64,000 nt of DNA from Microvirga sp052115485 (GTDB lineage Bacteria; Pseudomonadota; Alphaproteobacteria; Rhizobiales; Beijerinckiaceae): NCBI RefSeq assembly GCF_052115485.1, contig NZ_JBFRGU010000001.1, positions 248,001 to 312,000 on the forward strand. Reading direction: 5' to 3'. Made by a program: the position numbers and the translations under genes. Positions 45,001 through 53,154 of the stretch are shown in pieces (the stretch's first letter is position 1; each line of letters begins with the position of its first letter). The notes below the pieces were generated by a model. It saw nothing but the letters and a program-made list of their open reading frames with translations. It was not told where the DNA came from and did not search any database.

Positions 45001-46184
45001 ATCACCAAGTTCTTGTTCGCACCGAGCGAACCGGCGACACCGGGAGCGGGCAAGGTCAGGACAGCGTTGTTCCCGACGGCGTCACGGATCGCGCCTCCGT
45101 TCAGCGCCAGCGCGGTGGTGCTGATGTAGTCGAGGTCCGCAGAGGAATCGCCTGCTTGTACGACATAGGTGAAGGTCAGCGTGCTGCTGCCGCTGCCGAA
45201 ACTGTAGTTCAGAACCCGATCAACCGCGCCGGTTTCCAGAACCAGCTGCGGTGTGCCCGTGACGGTCACGCTCTCGTCGAAAGTGACCGTGATGGAAATG
45301 ATATCCCCTGTCTTGTAGACACCATTCGCCGTCGTCGAGGAAACGCTCGTCACGGTGGGCTGATGGGCGTCAACCGCATCGTTGCTTTGGCCGATCGGCG
45401 TCGTAAAGGCGGAGTTCTGGTTGCCCGCGGTATCCTTCAAGACGAGACTGACCGGAAGATCCGCGCCCGCCGCATAATCGGTACCGCCAGCACCAACCGT
45501 GAATTTCGCTGTGTAGGTCGTGTTGTTGATTTTGACGAAATTCGAGAGCGCGAAGCCCGCGATGGATCCCGAGGAGAGCGTGTAGGTATCCGCGTCGGCA
45601 GCAACTGTGATGGTCACCGTCACGATGTCGCCGATCTTCATCGGAGCATTCGGAACGCTGACCGACGTGATTGCCGGAGGCGTTGTGTCCGGAGGTGGCG
45701 TGTCGGTATCGACAACCAGATTATCAATCCAGAATGTGGAGGTCGGGTTGATCGAGGTGTCGGGGATGTTGAAATCGTAGATCACCAGCGACGTGCCGAG
45801 TATCCCACTCCCCGCCCAATCGATGTGGCTCCACGATTCCGAGCCGACGAAGACATTGGCCGCAAAATCGGAGTCCGGAATGGTGGAGTTGGCGAGCACC
45901 ATGTTCGCGGTCCACATGCCCACGTAAGCGGGAGTGCCGTCATATCTCACATCGACGGCGTTCGGCTTGATGAGGTTGCCGTTGACGGCAGTGATCTCGA
46001 TCCGAAACGCGGACGACCCGTAAAGAGGATCCTCCGAGAAATTGAGCCGGCCATTCGCGAAATTGAGGGTCCAGTTGCCTTGGGCGGTCACCTGGATTCT
46101 CAGTCCGCCGACCTCCACGATCCCATCGCTTGCGTCGCCATCCGTGATTTCGGCCGGCCCAAACGTAACGGTTCTATATGCCAT
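42009..46184 (-). CDS. Large secreted Ig-like/cadherin-like RTX calcium-binding protein
   Basis: A 1391-residue surface or secreted protein. Residues 1-165 have no recognised domain. About 170-270 is an Ig-like module. About 272-397 and 398-515 are near-identical repeats of a SwmB/Ig-like unit (both with TANG-YK-G and SLGA-KNLVID). About 745-850 is a putative-Ig/cadherin-like domain (VNDAPSVNLPVADQSL onward). About 1035-1290 contains many GGxGxDxLx calcium-binding nonapeptides (for example GGEGNDTLYGEDGND), interrupted by an AGEGIDTVYSSADI module. The C-terminal 100 residues (FVFDTKLGRDQVDRIMDF) resemble the type I secretion signal region. No signal peptide and no HlyB/HlyD/TolC genes are near. 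Likely an adhesin or matrix protein. Confidence 0.88.
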   Translation of the reverse strand: MAYRTVTFGPAEITDGDASDGIVEVGGLRIQVTAQGNWTLNFANGRLNFSEDPLYGSSAFRIEITAVNGNLIKPNAVDVRYDGTPAYVGMWTANMVLANSTIPDSDFAANVFVGSESWSHIDWAGSGILGTSLVIYDFNIPDTSINPTSTFWIDNLVVDTDTPPPDTTPPAITSVSVPNAPMKIGDIVTVTITVAADADTYTLSSGSIAGFALSNFVKINNTTYTAKFTVGAGGTDYAAGADLPVSLVLKDTAGNQNSAFTTPIGQSNDAVDAHQPTVTSVSSTTANGVYKTGDIISITVTFDESVTVTGTPQLVLETGAVDRVLNYSFGSGSSTLTFTYVVQAGDSSADLDYISTTALALNGGAIRDAVGNNAVLTLPAPGVAGSLGANKNLVIDAVDPKIGAVSATTANGSYKEGSVIAITISFDEAVTVTGTPALALNTGKSAAYVSGSGTNTLTFHYTVGAGDTSADLDYASTLALSLAGGTIRDAAGNNAVLTLPVPGAAGSLGASKNLVIDTAAPTLVSASASGSSITLSFSESVTPTTLDGLSVTVDGVVQTVSSFAVNNATKTVTLTLSAPIRDGQVVQLSYNASNGSSSFKDAAGNGLASLSESVSNNTPNTVTTIGGEVVLQAGNDNATVSPFATLTITDPDTQSAAVTVRIVDGAHRGDFTSLTTAGWTRTEVGNDYVYTRTFAATANIGAAAETAVRDFVFAPRQNAITPGTSEDTVFNVIINDGSGDVESATISTRVTSVNDAPSVNLPVADQSLATDTAWSFTLASNTFADADGDTLSCTATLGNGQPLPLWLAFDALTRTFSGTPTLADEGTLAVRVNVSDGHGGTTSVQFNVSVNGPKVDGVPVTTTVVNNPDGSTSQTIVVPVITNTRVDDAGNSDVADIPLVTTNGQTVILAQIPTGVGLQASGSITPQSADRSLASLIREIAAHTPPGSTNQNELIDGGSNFLESLPANTPMVVLSITPTAQALSSGPLAISGNPAAPGAPMTALVIDARGLPSGSTLELQNIDFVAVIGDVTITGGAGSQVVWADSGNQRIVLGADDDTIHGGAGNDYIGSHGGNDVLYGDDGNDTVAGGVGHDSLFGGEGNDTLYGEDGNDYLDGGAGVDTMAGGRGDDVYIVSAGDVIVEAAGEGIDTVYSSADIVLPKHFENLILTGDATYGYGNSSNNVIHAASHGGVMLGYGGNDSIYGSEARDRLYGMTGNDRIYGGGGDDYLVGNEGADTIYGGAGNDSIKGDSGNDVLRGEAGRDTIKGGDGRDVIFGGEGADRLYGGAGRDTFVFDTKLGRDQVDRIMDFNVADDTIRLSKAIFKKIGAKGLLDEKAFWTGTAAHDADDRIIYDEKAGVLYYDPDGIGSKAQIKFAYIGTHLQLSYADFTIV

Positions 46185-46690
46185 GACAACGCCATCTCGA
46201 GAAAATTACGTTGCGTCAGGTATCATATCGAAATTGGGAAAAGAAGCGCCATTCTTGCAGAATTCAGCATCATTAATTCTTACGAACCCTACGTAATGTA
46301 AACTAGTATTTCACACGTGCTACTTGTCGAGATTCTAACCGAAGTGAGATGATCGTTCGCGCCAGTTGCCGTGGTGACCACACTTCTAAATTGTCATCGC
46401 CACCAACAAGATGTGTCGCGTGTTACGCCAATCCGATCCGCGCTCAATTGAGAGAACGACGTGCGACAACCGAAGCGTGCTGAGAACGGTCAATACGCCC
46501 GCGACACCGATCGTCCTCGCGATAGCACCGAGCTTCAGTCTCCGTCTCTTCACGACCTCTCAAATGGCGAAACCACCAACACGTTATCGCCAAAGTAGAA
46601 TGAGACAACGTCCTGAATCGATGGCCAGAACCGGAAACCATTCGCGCAATCGAGGGCCCTCCTCTTTCGGAAGGCTCGCGCATGATACCA

Positions 46691-46713
46691 TGAACCAATT
46701 GCAAATTGGTTCA
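46691..46713. promoter_or_regulatory. Inverted repeat, candidate GntR operator 1
   Basis: TGAACCAATT-GCA-AATTGGTTCA, a perfect 10-bp inverted repeat with a 3-base spacer, 101 bp upstream of the regulator ATG. Confidence 0.65.
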
Positions 46714-46777
46714 CAATCGGCTTAGCATTGTTTCGCGAATCCCTTCATTTGGGAAAGAACGCGGAAGTTGGGGCGGC

Positions 46778-46798
46778 ACCAATGACAATATTGGTTCA
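46778..46798. promoter_or_regulatory. Inverted repeat, candidate GntR operator 2
   Basis: ACCAAT-GACAAT-ATTGGTTCA shares the ACCAAT/ATTGGT arms and the TTCA flank of operator 1. The two centres are about 84 bp (eight helical turns) apart, and this one is 16 bp before the ATG. Confidence 0.55.
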
Positions 46799-46813
46799 TA
46801 CCGGGAACGTGGA

Positions 46814-47568
46814 ATGAGCGAGCCCGAGTCTTCCTCGGACAGCTCCGATTTCGCGCTCAGGCAGCTTCGCGCCCTTTTGGACAACAGGCCAGCGGGTGAG
46901 GAGAAGCAATTGCCGCCCGAACGAGGGCTCGCCCAGCAGATTGGCGTGGGGCGACGCTCTCTCAGGCGTGCGCTCGATGTGCTCGAAGCCGAAGGCCGGA
47001 TCTGGCGACATCAGGGCAAGGGCACTTTTCTCGGGCCGCGTCCACTTCACGCGGAGACAAGCCTCGAAGTGATGTCCAGCCGGACAAACCCGCTCGAAGT
47101 CATGGAAGCACGACTCGAAATCGAGCCAGCCCTCGCGCGATTAGCCGCCTTGCGCGCCTCGAACGGTGATATCGAGCGCCTTGAGCATCTTGCACGCAAG
47201 ACCGGGACATCCGCCGCAACCGATACGGACAACCGCGAATTGTGGGACGGCGCCTTTCATCGCGCCATCGCCGAAGCGGCGGGCAACAGCCTGCTCTTTT
47301 CTCTCATGGATATGATCAATCAGATCAGACAAGACCCAACGTGGCGGCGATTGCGGGAGCAAGCCCGCTTGCCGGTGAAAGAGCAGACTTACGTTCACTA
47401 TCACCACCAGATCGTCGCTGCCATCGCCGCCCGTGACGGAAGTGCTGCGGAACAGGCGATGCGCGAGCATCTCGAGTCGGTTCGCAGGAGTCTGGTCAAG
47501 ATCATGACGAACGCTGCAACCAATAACTCCGGCGGGCAACAATCAAATGACCAAGGAAGACCTGCGGC

Positions 47569-47572
<4 letters not shown>
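46814..47572 (+). CDS. FadR-subfamily GntR transcriptional regulator
   Basis: A 252-residue regulator with an N-terminal winged helix (LPPERGLAQQIGVGRRSLRR and GRIWRHQGKGTFL) and a C-terminal FCD ligand domain: LEVMEARLEIEPALARLAAL, a metal-type D-x-x-F-H in LWDGAFHRAIAEAAGN, and YHHQIVAAIAARD then AMREHL. I chose ATG 46814, giving a normal start for the helix-turn-helix; the frame is open 36 codons further up over an operator-like palindrome. Its stop overlaps the next ATPase start (ATGA), so it is coupled to the peptide transporter and probably controls it. Confidence 0.88.
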
Positions 47573-48626
<1,054 letters not shown>

Positions 48627-48630
<4 letters not shown>

Positions 48631-49721
48631 GCACTGAGAGTGAAATCATTCTTGAGGGCGTCGATCTCGTCAAGCATTTCGGCGGCGGAGGTCTTCTCTC
48701 CTCGCCGACGATCGTTCGCGCGGTCGATGGCGTCTCGCTTCAAGTCAAGCGTGGCGAGACATTCGCTATCGTGGGCGAATCCGGTTGCGGTAAATCCACG
48801 CTTGGCCGCCTGCTCCTTCGCCTCATCGAAGCGACAGCCGGAGACGTGCGCTACGAAGGGCATTCCATCCGCTCGCTCAGCCAACGCGATATGCGCCACC
48901 TGCGCCGCGAATTGCAGATCATCTTCCAGGACCCGTTCGCATCGCTCAACCCGCGCATGAGTGTCGGCGACATCATCGGAGAGCCGATTGCACTGCACGG
49001 TCTTGCGCAAGGGAGCGCACGACGCGAGCGAGTGGTCGATCTTCTGCGGACGGTCGGTCTCGTTCCCACCCATGCTGATCGCTACCCGCATGAATTCTCG
49101 GGCGGCCAGCGCCAACGCATCGGTATCGCCCGTGCTCTTGCCGGTGAGCCGAAGTTGATCATCGGCGACGAGCCCGTCTCAGCACTCGACGTTTCGATTC
49201 AGGCACAGATCATCAATCTTCTCGAAGACTTGAAGGAGCAGTTCGGCCTCACGCTCGTGATCGTGGCGCATGATCTTGCCGTGATCCGGCACATGAGCGA
49301 CCGGGTTGCGGTGATGTATCTCGGCGAGATCGTCGAACTCAGCGAGACTGACGATCTTTTCGACAACCCGCTTCATCCCTATACGCAGGCTCTCCTCACC
49401 GCGATTCCGGTTCCAAGCCCCATTGGTCGCACGGCGAAACCCCTTTTGCAGGGCGATGTTCCGAGCCCGACCGCGCCGCCTTCGGGCTGTCGTTTCCACA
49501 CGCGCTGCCCGCACGCGAAAGCGTTGTGCCGCGAGCAGCATCCGAAACTCGAAGCCGCTCCGGATGGGCGGAAGGTTGCATGCCATTTCTGGCGCGACAT
49601 TCAGAATGCGGGAGCGGGCGCCCTTGCGGCCCCTCCCCCGAGCCCAGCGCTCGCGAAGCGCCTCGAGCTCTACAGAACTTGGCGTAACCGGCAGGAAAAA
49701 GCCGGCGCGTCGGGCCATTAA
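48627..49721 (+). CDS. Dipeptide/oligopeptide ABC transporter ATP-binding protein (DppF-type), system 1
   Basis: A 364-residue partner ATPase. Walker A is GESGCGKSTLGRLLLRL, the signature is FSGGQRQRIGIARAL, Walker B is LIIGDEPVSALDVS, and the Opp-type C-terminal Cys region is GCRFHTRCPHAKALC. I chose ATG 48627, overlapping the previous stop (ATGA); the frame is open 45 codons further up inside that gene. Order here is ATPase-ATPase-binding protein-permease-permease, unlike system 2. Confidence 0.92.
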
Positions 49722-49740
49722 CCCCAGAGGAGAGAAGCGT

Positions 49741-51240
49741 ATGAAACCCTTTTCCATGATGGCCGTGACGGTCGGGCTTTTGATGAGCACCGCCGTCTCG
49801 GCCCAAACACTGAAGATCGGCCTCAACGATGATCCCGACGTGCTCGACCCGCATCGTGCGCGAACCTTCACGGGCCGCATCGTCTTTGCTTCGCTGTGCG
49901 ACAAGCTCGTCGACATCACACCCGACCTGAAATTCGCGCCCGAACTCGCGACCGAATGGAAATGGGGCGAGGACGGCAAGACGTTGACCTTCAAGCTTCG
50001 TCCGGGCGCTACGTTCCACGACGGCGAGAAGATCGATGCGACGGCAGTGAAAGCCAATATCGACCGCGCCCGCACGTTGCAGGACAGCTTGCGCAAGAGC
50101 GAACTGACCTCCGTCGAAAGCGTGGAGGTCGTAGATGACCTGACCGTCGCCATCAAACTTGCTCGCCCGGACGGCACGCTACTCTCGCAATTGTCCGACC
50201 GCGCCGGCATGATGCTCTCGCCCAAGGCTTTCGCCTCTGCGGATTTCGGCCAGAAGCCGGTTTGCTCCGGACCGTTCAAGTTCGTCGAGCGCGTTCAGAA
50301 CGACCGCATCGTTCTCGATCGTTTCAAGGAACATTGGAACGCGAAGGCCTACAACTTCGACCGTGTCGTCTTCACACCGATCACGGATACGACGGTGCGT
50401 CTCGCCAATCTCAAGGCCGGCAACCTCGACCTGCTCGAGCGGCTTGCGCCGAGCGACGTTCCGAGCGTCAAGAGCGATGCCAAGCTGGTTTTCGCTCCGA
50501 TCAGCGGCATCGGCTATCAAGGCCTCACGATCAACACCAATAACGGCGAGCGCTCCAAGACCCCGCTCGGCCAGGACAAGCGCGTCCGCCAGGCGCTGCA
50601 ACTCGCCGTCGACATGGATGTCATCAACGAAGTCGTCGGACAGGGGATCTACCCACCGGCGACGCAGCCCTTCCCGCTCGCCAGCCCCTACCACGACCCC
50701 AAATACGACAAGCGCAAGCGCGACGTGGCGAAGGCGAAGCAGCTTCTAAAGGACGCGGGCCTCCAGAGCGTCAAGTTTGAGCTCACTTTCGGAACAAGCA
50801 CGACCACGCAACAGATCGCCGAGATGATCCAAGCGATGGCAGCGGAAGCCGGTTTCGAGATCACTCTTCGCCCGACCGAGTTCGCTGCCATGCAGAAGGA
50901 AGCGACCGCCGGTAATTTCGATGTCAACGTGATCGGCTGGTCCGGCCGCGTCGATCCCGATGGCAATATCCATGCTTTCGCCACCTGCAAGGGCGGGCTC
51001 AACGACGGCAGATATTGCAACCCGGAGATCGACCGCATCCTGAATGAAGCACGTTCGTTGACGGATGAAGGGAAGCGCAAGGCTCTGTACGACTCTGCGC
51101 AGACCATTTTGCTCGACGAGCTTCCGATCATCTACACGTACTATCAGCCCTGGCCCTTCGCGCTGACGAAGAAGGTGGATGGCTTCAAGCCCTATCCTGA
51201 TGGATTGATCCGTCTCAAGGGCGTGAAATTCGCCTCCTGA
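49741..51240 (+). CDS. Peptide ABC transporter substrate-binding protein (SBP_bac_5), system 1
   Basis: A 499-residue periplasmic binding protein. A signal peptide ends STAVSAQTLKIG, followed by the family start NDDPDVLDPHRAR and later PELATEWKWGEDGKTLTFKL with the HDGEKIDATAVK loop. The mature lobes bind short peptides or related compounds; specificity cannot be read. ATG 49741 has AGGAG upstream. A stem-loop follows it, before the permease genes. Confidence 0.92.
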   Translation: MKPFSMMAVTVGLLMSTAVSAQTLKIGLNDDPDVLDPHRARTFTGRIVFASLCDKLVDITPDLKFAPELATEWKWGEDGKTLTFKLRPGATFHDGEKIDATAVKANIDRARTLQDSLRKSELTSVESVEVVDDLTVAIKLARPDGTLLSQLSDRAGMMLSPKAFASADFGQKPVCSGPFKFVERVQNDRIVLDRFKEHWNAKAYNFDRVVFTPITDTTVRLANLKAGNLDLLERLAPSDVPSVKSDAKLVFAPISGIGYQGLTINTNNGERSKTPLGQDKRVRQALQLAVDMDVINEVVGQGIYPPATQPFPLASPYHDPKYDKRKRDVAKAKQLLKDAGLQSVKFELTFGTSTTTQQIAEMIQAMAAEAGFEITLRPTEFAAMQKEATAGNFDVNVIGWSGRVDPDGNIHAFATCKGGLNDGRYCNPEIDRILNEARSLTDEGKRKALYDSAQTILLDELPIIYTYYQPWPFALTKKVDGFKPYPDGLIRLKGVKFAS

Positions 51241-51254
51241 TCGCTCATAAAATC

Positions 51255-51282
51255 GCGTGTCCGGCGGCAAAGCCGGACACGC
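51255..51282 (+). promoter_or_regulatory. Stem-loop between binding-protein and permease genes
   Basis: Perfect 11-bp stem GCGTGTCCGGC / GCCGGACACGC with a 6-base loop and no T-tract. Such hairpins after binding-protein genes often stabilise the upstream mRNA and lower permease expression. Confidence 0.65.
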
Positions 51283-51317
51283 CTCGCCATCCCTCTCATT
51301 GTAGATGACAGAGCCTC

Positions 51318-52265
51318 ATGCTCCGCTATATCGCCAGACGCCTTCTGATTGCGATTCCGACGATCCTTCTCGTGTCGGTGCTGGTTTTCACCTTGCAGCA
51401 ACTCCTGCCGGGCGATCCGGTTCTGACAATGGCCGGCGAAGAGCGTGACCCGCAGGTCCTGGCCTTTCTCCGTGAGAAATATCGCCTCGACGATCCGATC
51501 CCCGTGCAATATTTCGCCTGGATCGGGCAAGTGCTCCAGGGCAATCTCGGCATTTCGCTCCGCACCGACATTCCGGTGATGACGCTCATCCTCAGCAAGC
51601 TTCCGGTCACGATCGAGCTCGCCATCTTCGCGATGATCGTCGCGCTCGCCATCGGCATTCCCGCCGGCATTATCTCCGCCGTCAAGCGAGGAACGCCTAT
51701 CGATTACGCCGCGAATGTGGTCGCGTTGTCGGGCCTTTCGATTCCGAACTTCTGGCTCGGTATCGTCATGATCCTGCTCGTCTCGGTGCGTTGGCAGCTT
51801 CTCCCCGCTTCGGGTTTCGTTCCCCCGACGGAAGATCTGTGGCTCAACATCAAGACCATGATCATGCCCGCCATCGTGCTCGGAACCGGCCTTGCGGCGA
51901 GCCTGATGCGTCACACGCGAAGCGCCATGCTCGGCGTGCTACGTTCCGACTATATCCGCACCGCGCGCGCCAAAGGCTTGCTCGGTCACGTGGTGATTTT
52001 GAAGCATGCGCTGCGCAATGCGCTCATGCCCATCATAACGCTCTCGACCCTGCTTTTCGGTGAACTTCTCGCCGGCGCTGTTTTGACAGAGCAGATCTTC
52101 ACCATTCCAGGCTTCGGAAAACTCGTCGTCGATGCCGTCTTCAACCGCGACTACGCGGTCGTACAAGGCGTCGTGCTCTGTACTGCTGTCGGCTTCATTT
52201 TCATGAACCTCCTCGCCGACATTCTCTATGTCCTCGTCAATCCCCGTCTGAGGCACGCCCGATGA
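51318..52265 (+). CDS. Peptide ABC transporter permease (DppB-type), system 1
   Basis: A 315-residue inner-membrane protein with six predicted helices. It has the DppB-class N-terminus LRYIARRLLIAIPTILLVS, the LPGDPVLTMAGEE loop with the following LREKYRLDDPIPVQY, and the EAA-type coupling segment YIRTARAKGLLGHVVILKH. It overlaps the next permease by ATGA. Confidence 0.92.
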   Translation: MLRYIARRLLIAIPTILLVSVLVFTLQQLLPGDPVLTMAGEERDPQVLAFLREKYRLDDPIPVQYFAWIGQVLQGNLGISLRTDIPVMTLILSKLPVTIELAIFAMIVALAIGIPAGIISAVKRGTPIDYAANVVALSGLSIPNFWLGIVMILLVSVRWQLLPASGFVPPTEDLWLNIKTMIMPAIVLGTGLAASLMRHTRSAMLGVLRSDYIRTARAKGLLGHVVILKHALRNALMPIITLSTLLFGELLAGAVLTEQIFTIPGFGKLVVDAVFNRDYAVVQGVVLCTAVGFIFMNLLADILYVLVNPRLRHAR

Positions 52266-53131
52266 CTCTTGCAATCACCGACGAAGTCGCTCTTCCAAAG
52301 AAGCGGAGCCGCGTTCTCGCGAAATTCCTGAAGAACAGGGCAGCCGTCTTCGGCGCTGCAATCGTCCTGTTCTTCGTTCTCGTGGCCATCGTCGCGCCAT
52401 TCGTCGCGCCGTTCGACCCCACCAAACCGAGCTTCTCGGCGATCCGTAAAGCGCCGTCGGCGCTCCACTGGTTCGGCACTGACGAACTCGGCCGCGACGT
52501 GTTCTCGCGCATGCTTCTCGGCACCCGTGCTTCGTTGAGCGCGGGCGTCATCTCGGTCAGCATCGCTATCGTCCTCGGTGTGCCGTTCGGCCTAATCTCC
52601 GGCTATTTCGGCGGCTGGCTCGACGCGTCGATTTCTCGTGCGACGGAAGCATTGCTATCCATTCCGTTCCTCATCCTCGCAATTGCGCTTGCCGCCTTCC
52701 TCGGCCCGAGCCTCACGAACGCCATGATCGCCATCGGCTTTTCCGCCATGCCGATCTTCATTCGCTTGACGCGCGGACAAGTTCTCTCCGTCCGCGCGGA
52801 GGATTATGTGGAAGGCGCGCGCGCCATCGGCCTCCCGGATTTCTGGATCATCGTCCGCTATATCCTGCCGAACGCATTGCCGCCGATCCTCGTGCAGGCG
52901 ACGCTGACCATCGCATCCGCCATCATCGCGGAAGCGAGTCTCTCCTTCCTTGGCCTGGGACAGCAACCGCCGAACCCCTCCTGGGGCTCGATGCTGAACA
53001 CGGCCAAGAACTTCATGAGCCAGGCCCCATGGATGTCGATTTTCCCGGGCTCCGCCATCTTCCTCGTCGTGCTTGGCTTCAACCTCTTTGGTGACGGTCT
53101 GCGCGATGCTCTCGATCCTCGCGAAAACTAA
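52262..53131 (+). CDS. Peptide ABC transporter permease (DppC-type), system 1
   Basis: A 289-residue permease with a leading helix (AVFGAAIVLFFVLVAIVAPF), the FGTDELGRDVFSRML motif of the DppC class, and the coupling loop EDYVEGARAIGLPDFWIIV. It completes the transporter and lies 23 bp before the gamma-glutamyltransferase-family gene, implying one transcript. Confidence 0.92.
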   Translation: MTLAITDEVALPKKRSRVLAKFLKNRAAVFGAAIVLFFVLVAIVAPFVAPFDPTKPSFSAIRKAPSALHWFGTDELGRDVFSRMLLGTRASLSAGVISVSIAIVLGVPFGLISGYFGGWLDASISRATEALLSIPFLILAIALAAFLGPSLTNAMIAIGFSAMPIFIRLTRGQVLSVRAEDYVEGARAIGLPDFWIIVRYILPNALPPILVQATLTIASAIIAEASLSFLGLGQQPPNPSWGSMLNTAKNFMSQAPWMSIFPGSAIFLVVLGFNLFGDGLRDALDPREN

Positions 53132-53154
53132 ATCACTCAATTCGGATCAGCTTC

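Larger units (their letters stand above)
46185..46813. other. RTX-GntR divergent intergenic region
   Basis: A 629-bp region between the RTX gene (leftward) and the GntR regulator (rightward). It is less GC-rich than its surroundings. Short frames on both strands (near 46411-46725 and 46444-46704) lack any family feature. The only clear elements are the two palindromes listed separately. It must hold the RTX and regulator promoters. Confidence 0.5.

Noticed and set aside
44805..46301. A long rightward open frame (498 residues) opposite the RTX gene
   Set aside because: It is antisense to a protein with clear Ig-like repeats, has Arg/Gly-rich composition and no domain; it is a codon-bias shadow.
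46691..46713. Reading the GntR palindrome as a PdhR/LldR-type operator
   Set aside because: The classic pattern is AATTGGT-N3-ACCAATT; here the arms are in the opposite order (ACCAATT first), so the match to that class is not direct.
46411..46725. Short frames on both strands in the RTX-GntR gap
   Set aside because: No start signals, no family features, Arg/Ser-rich composition; they also overlap the operator-like palindrome.
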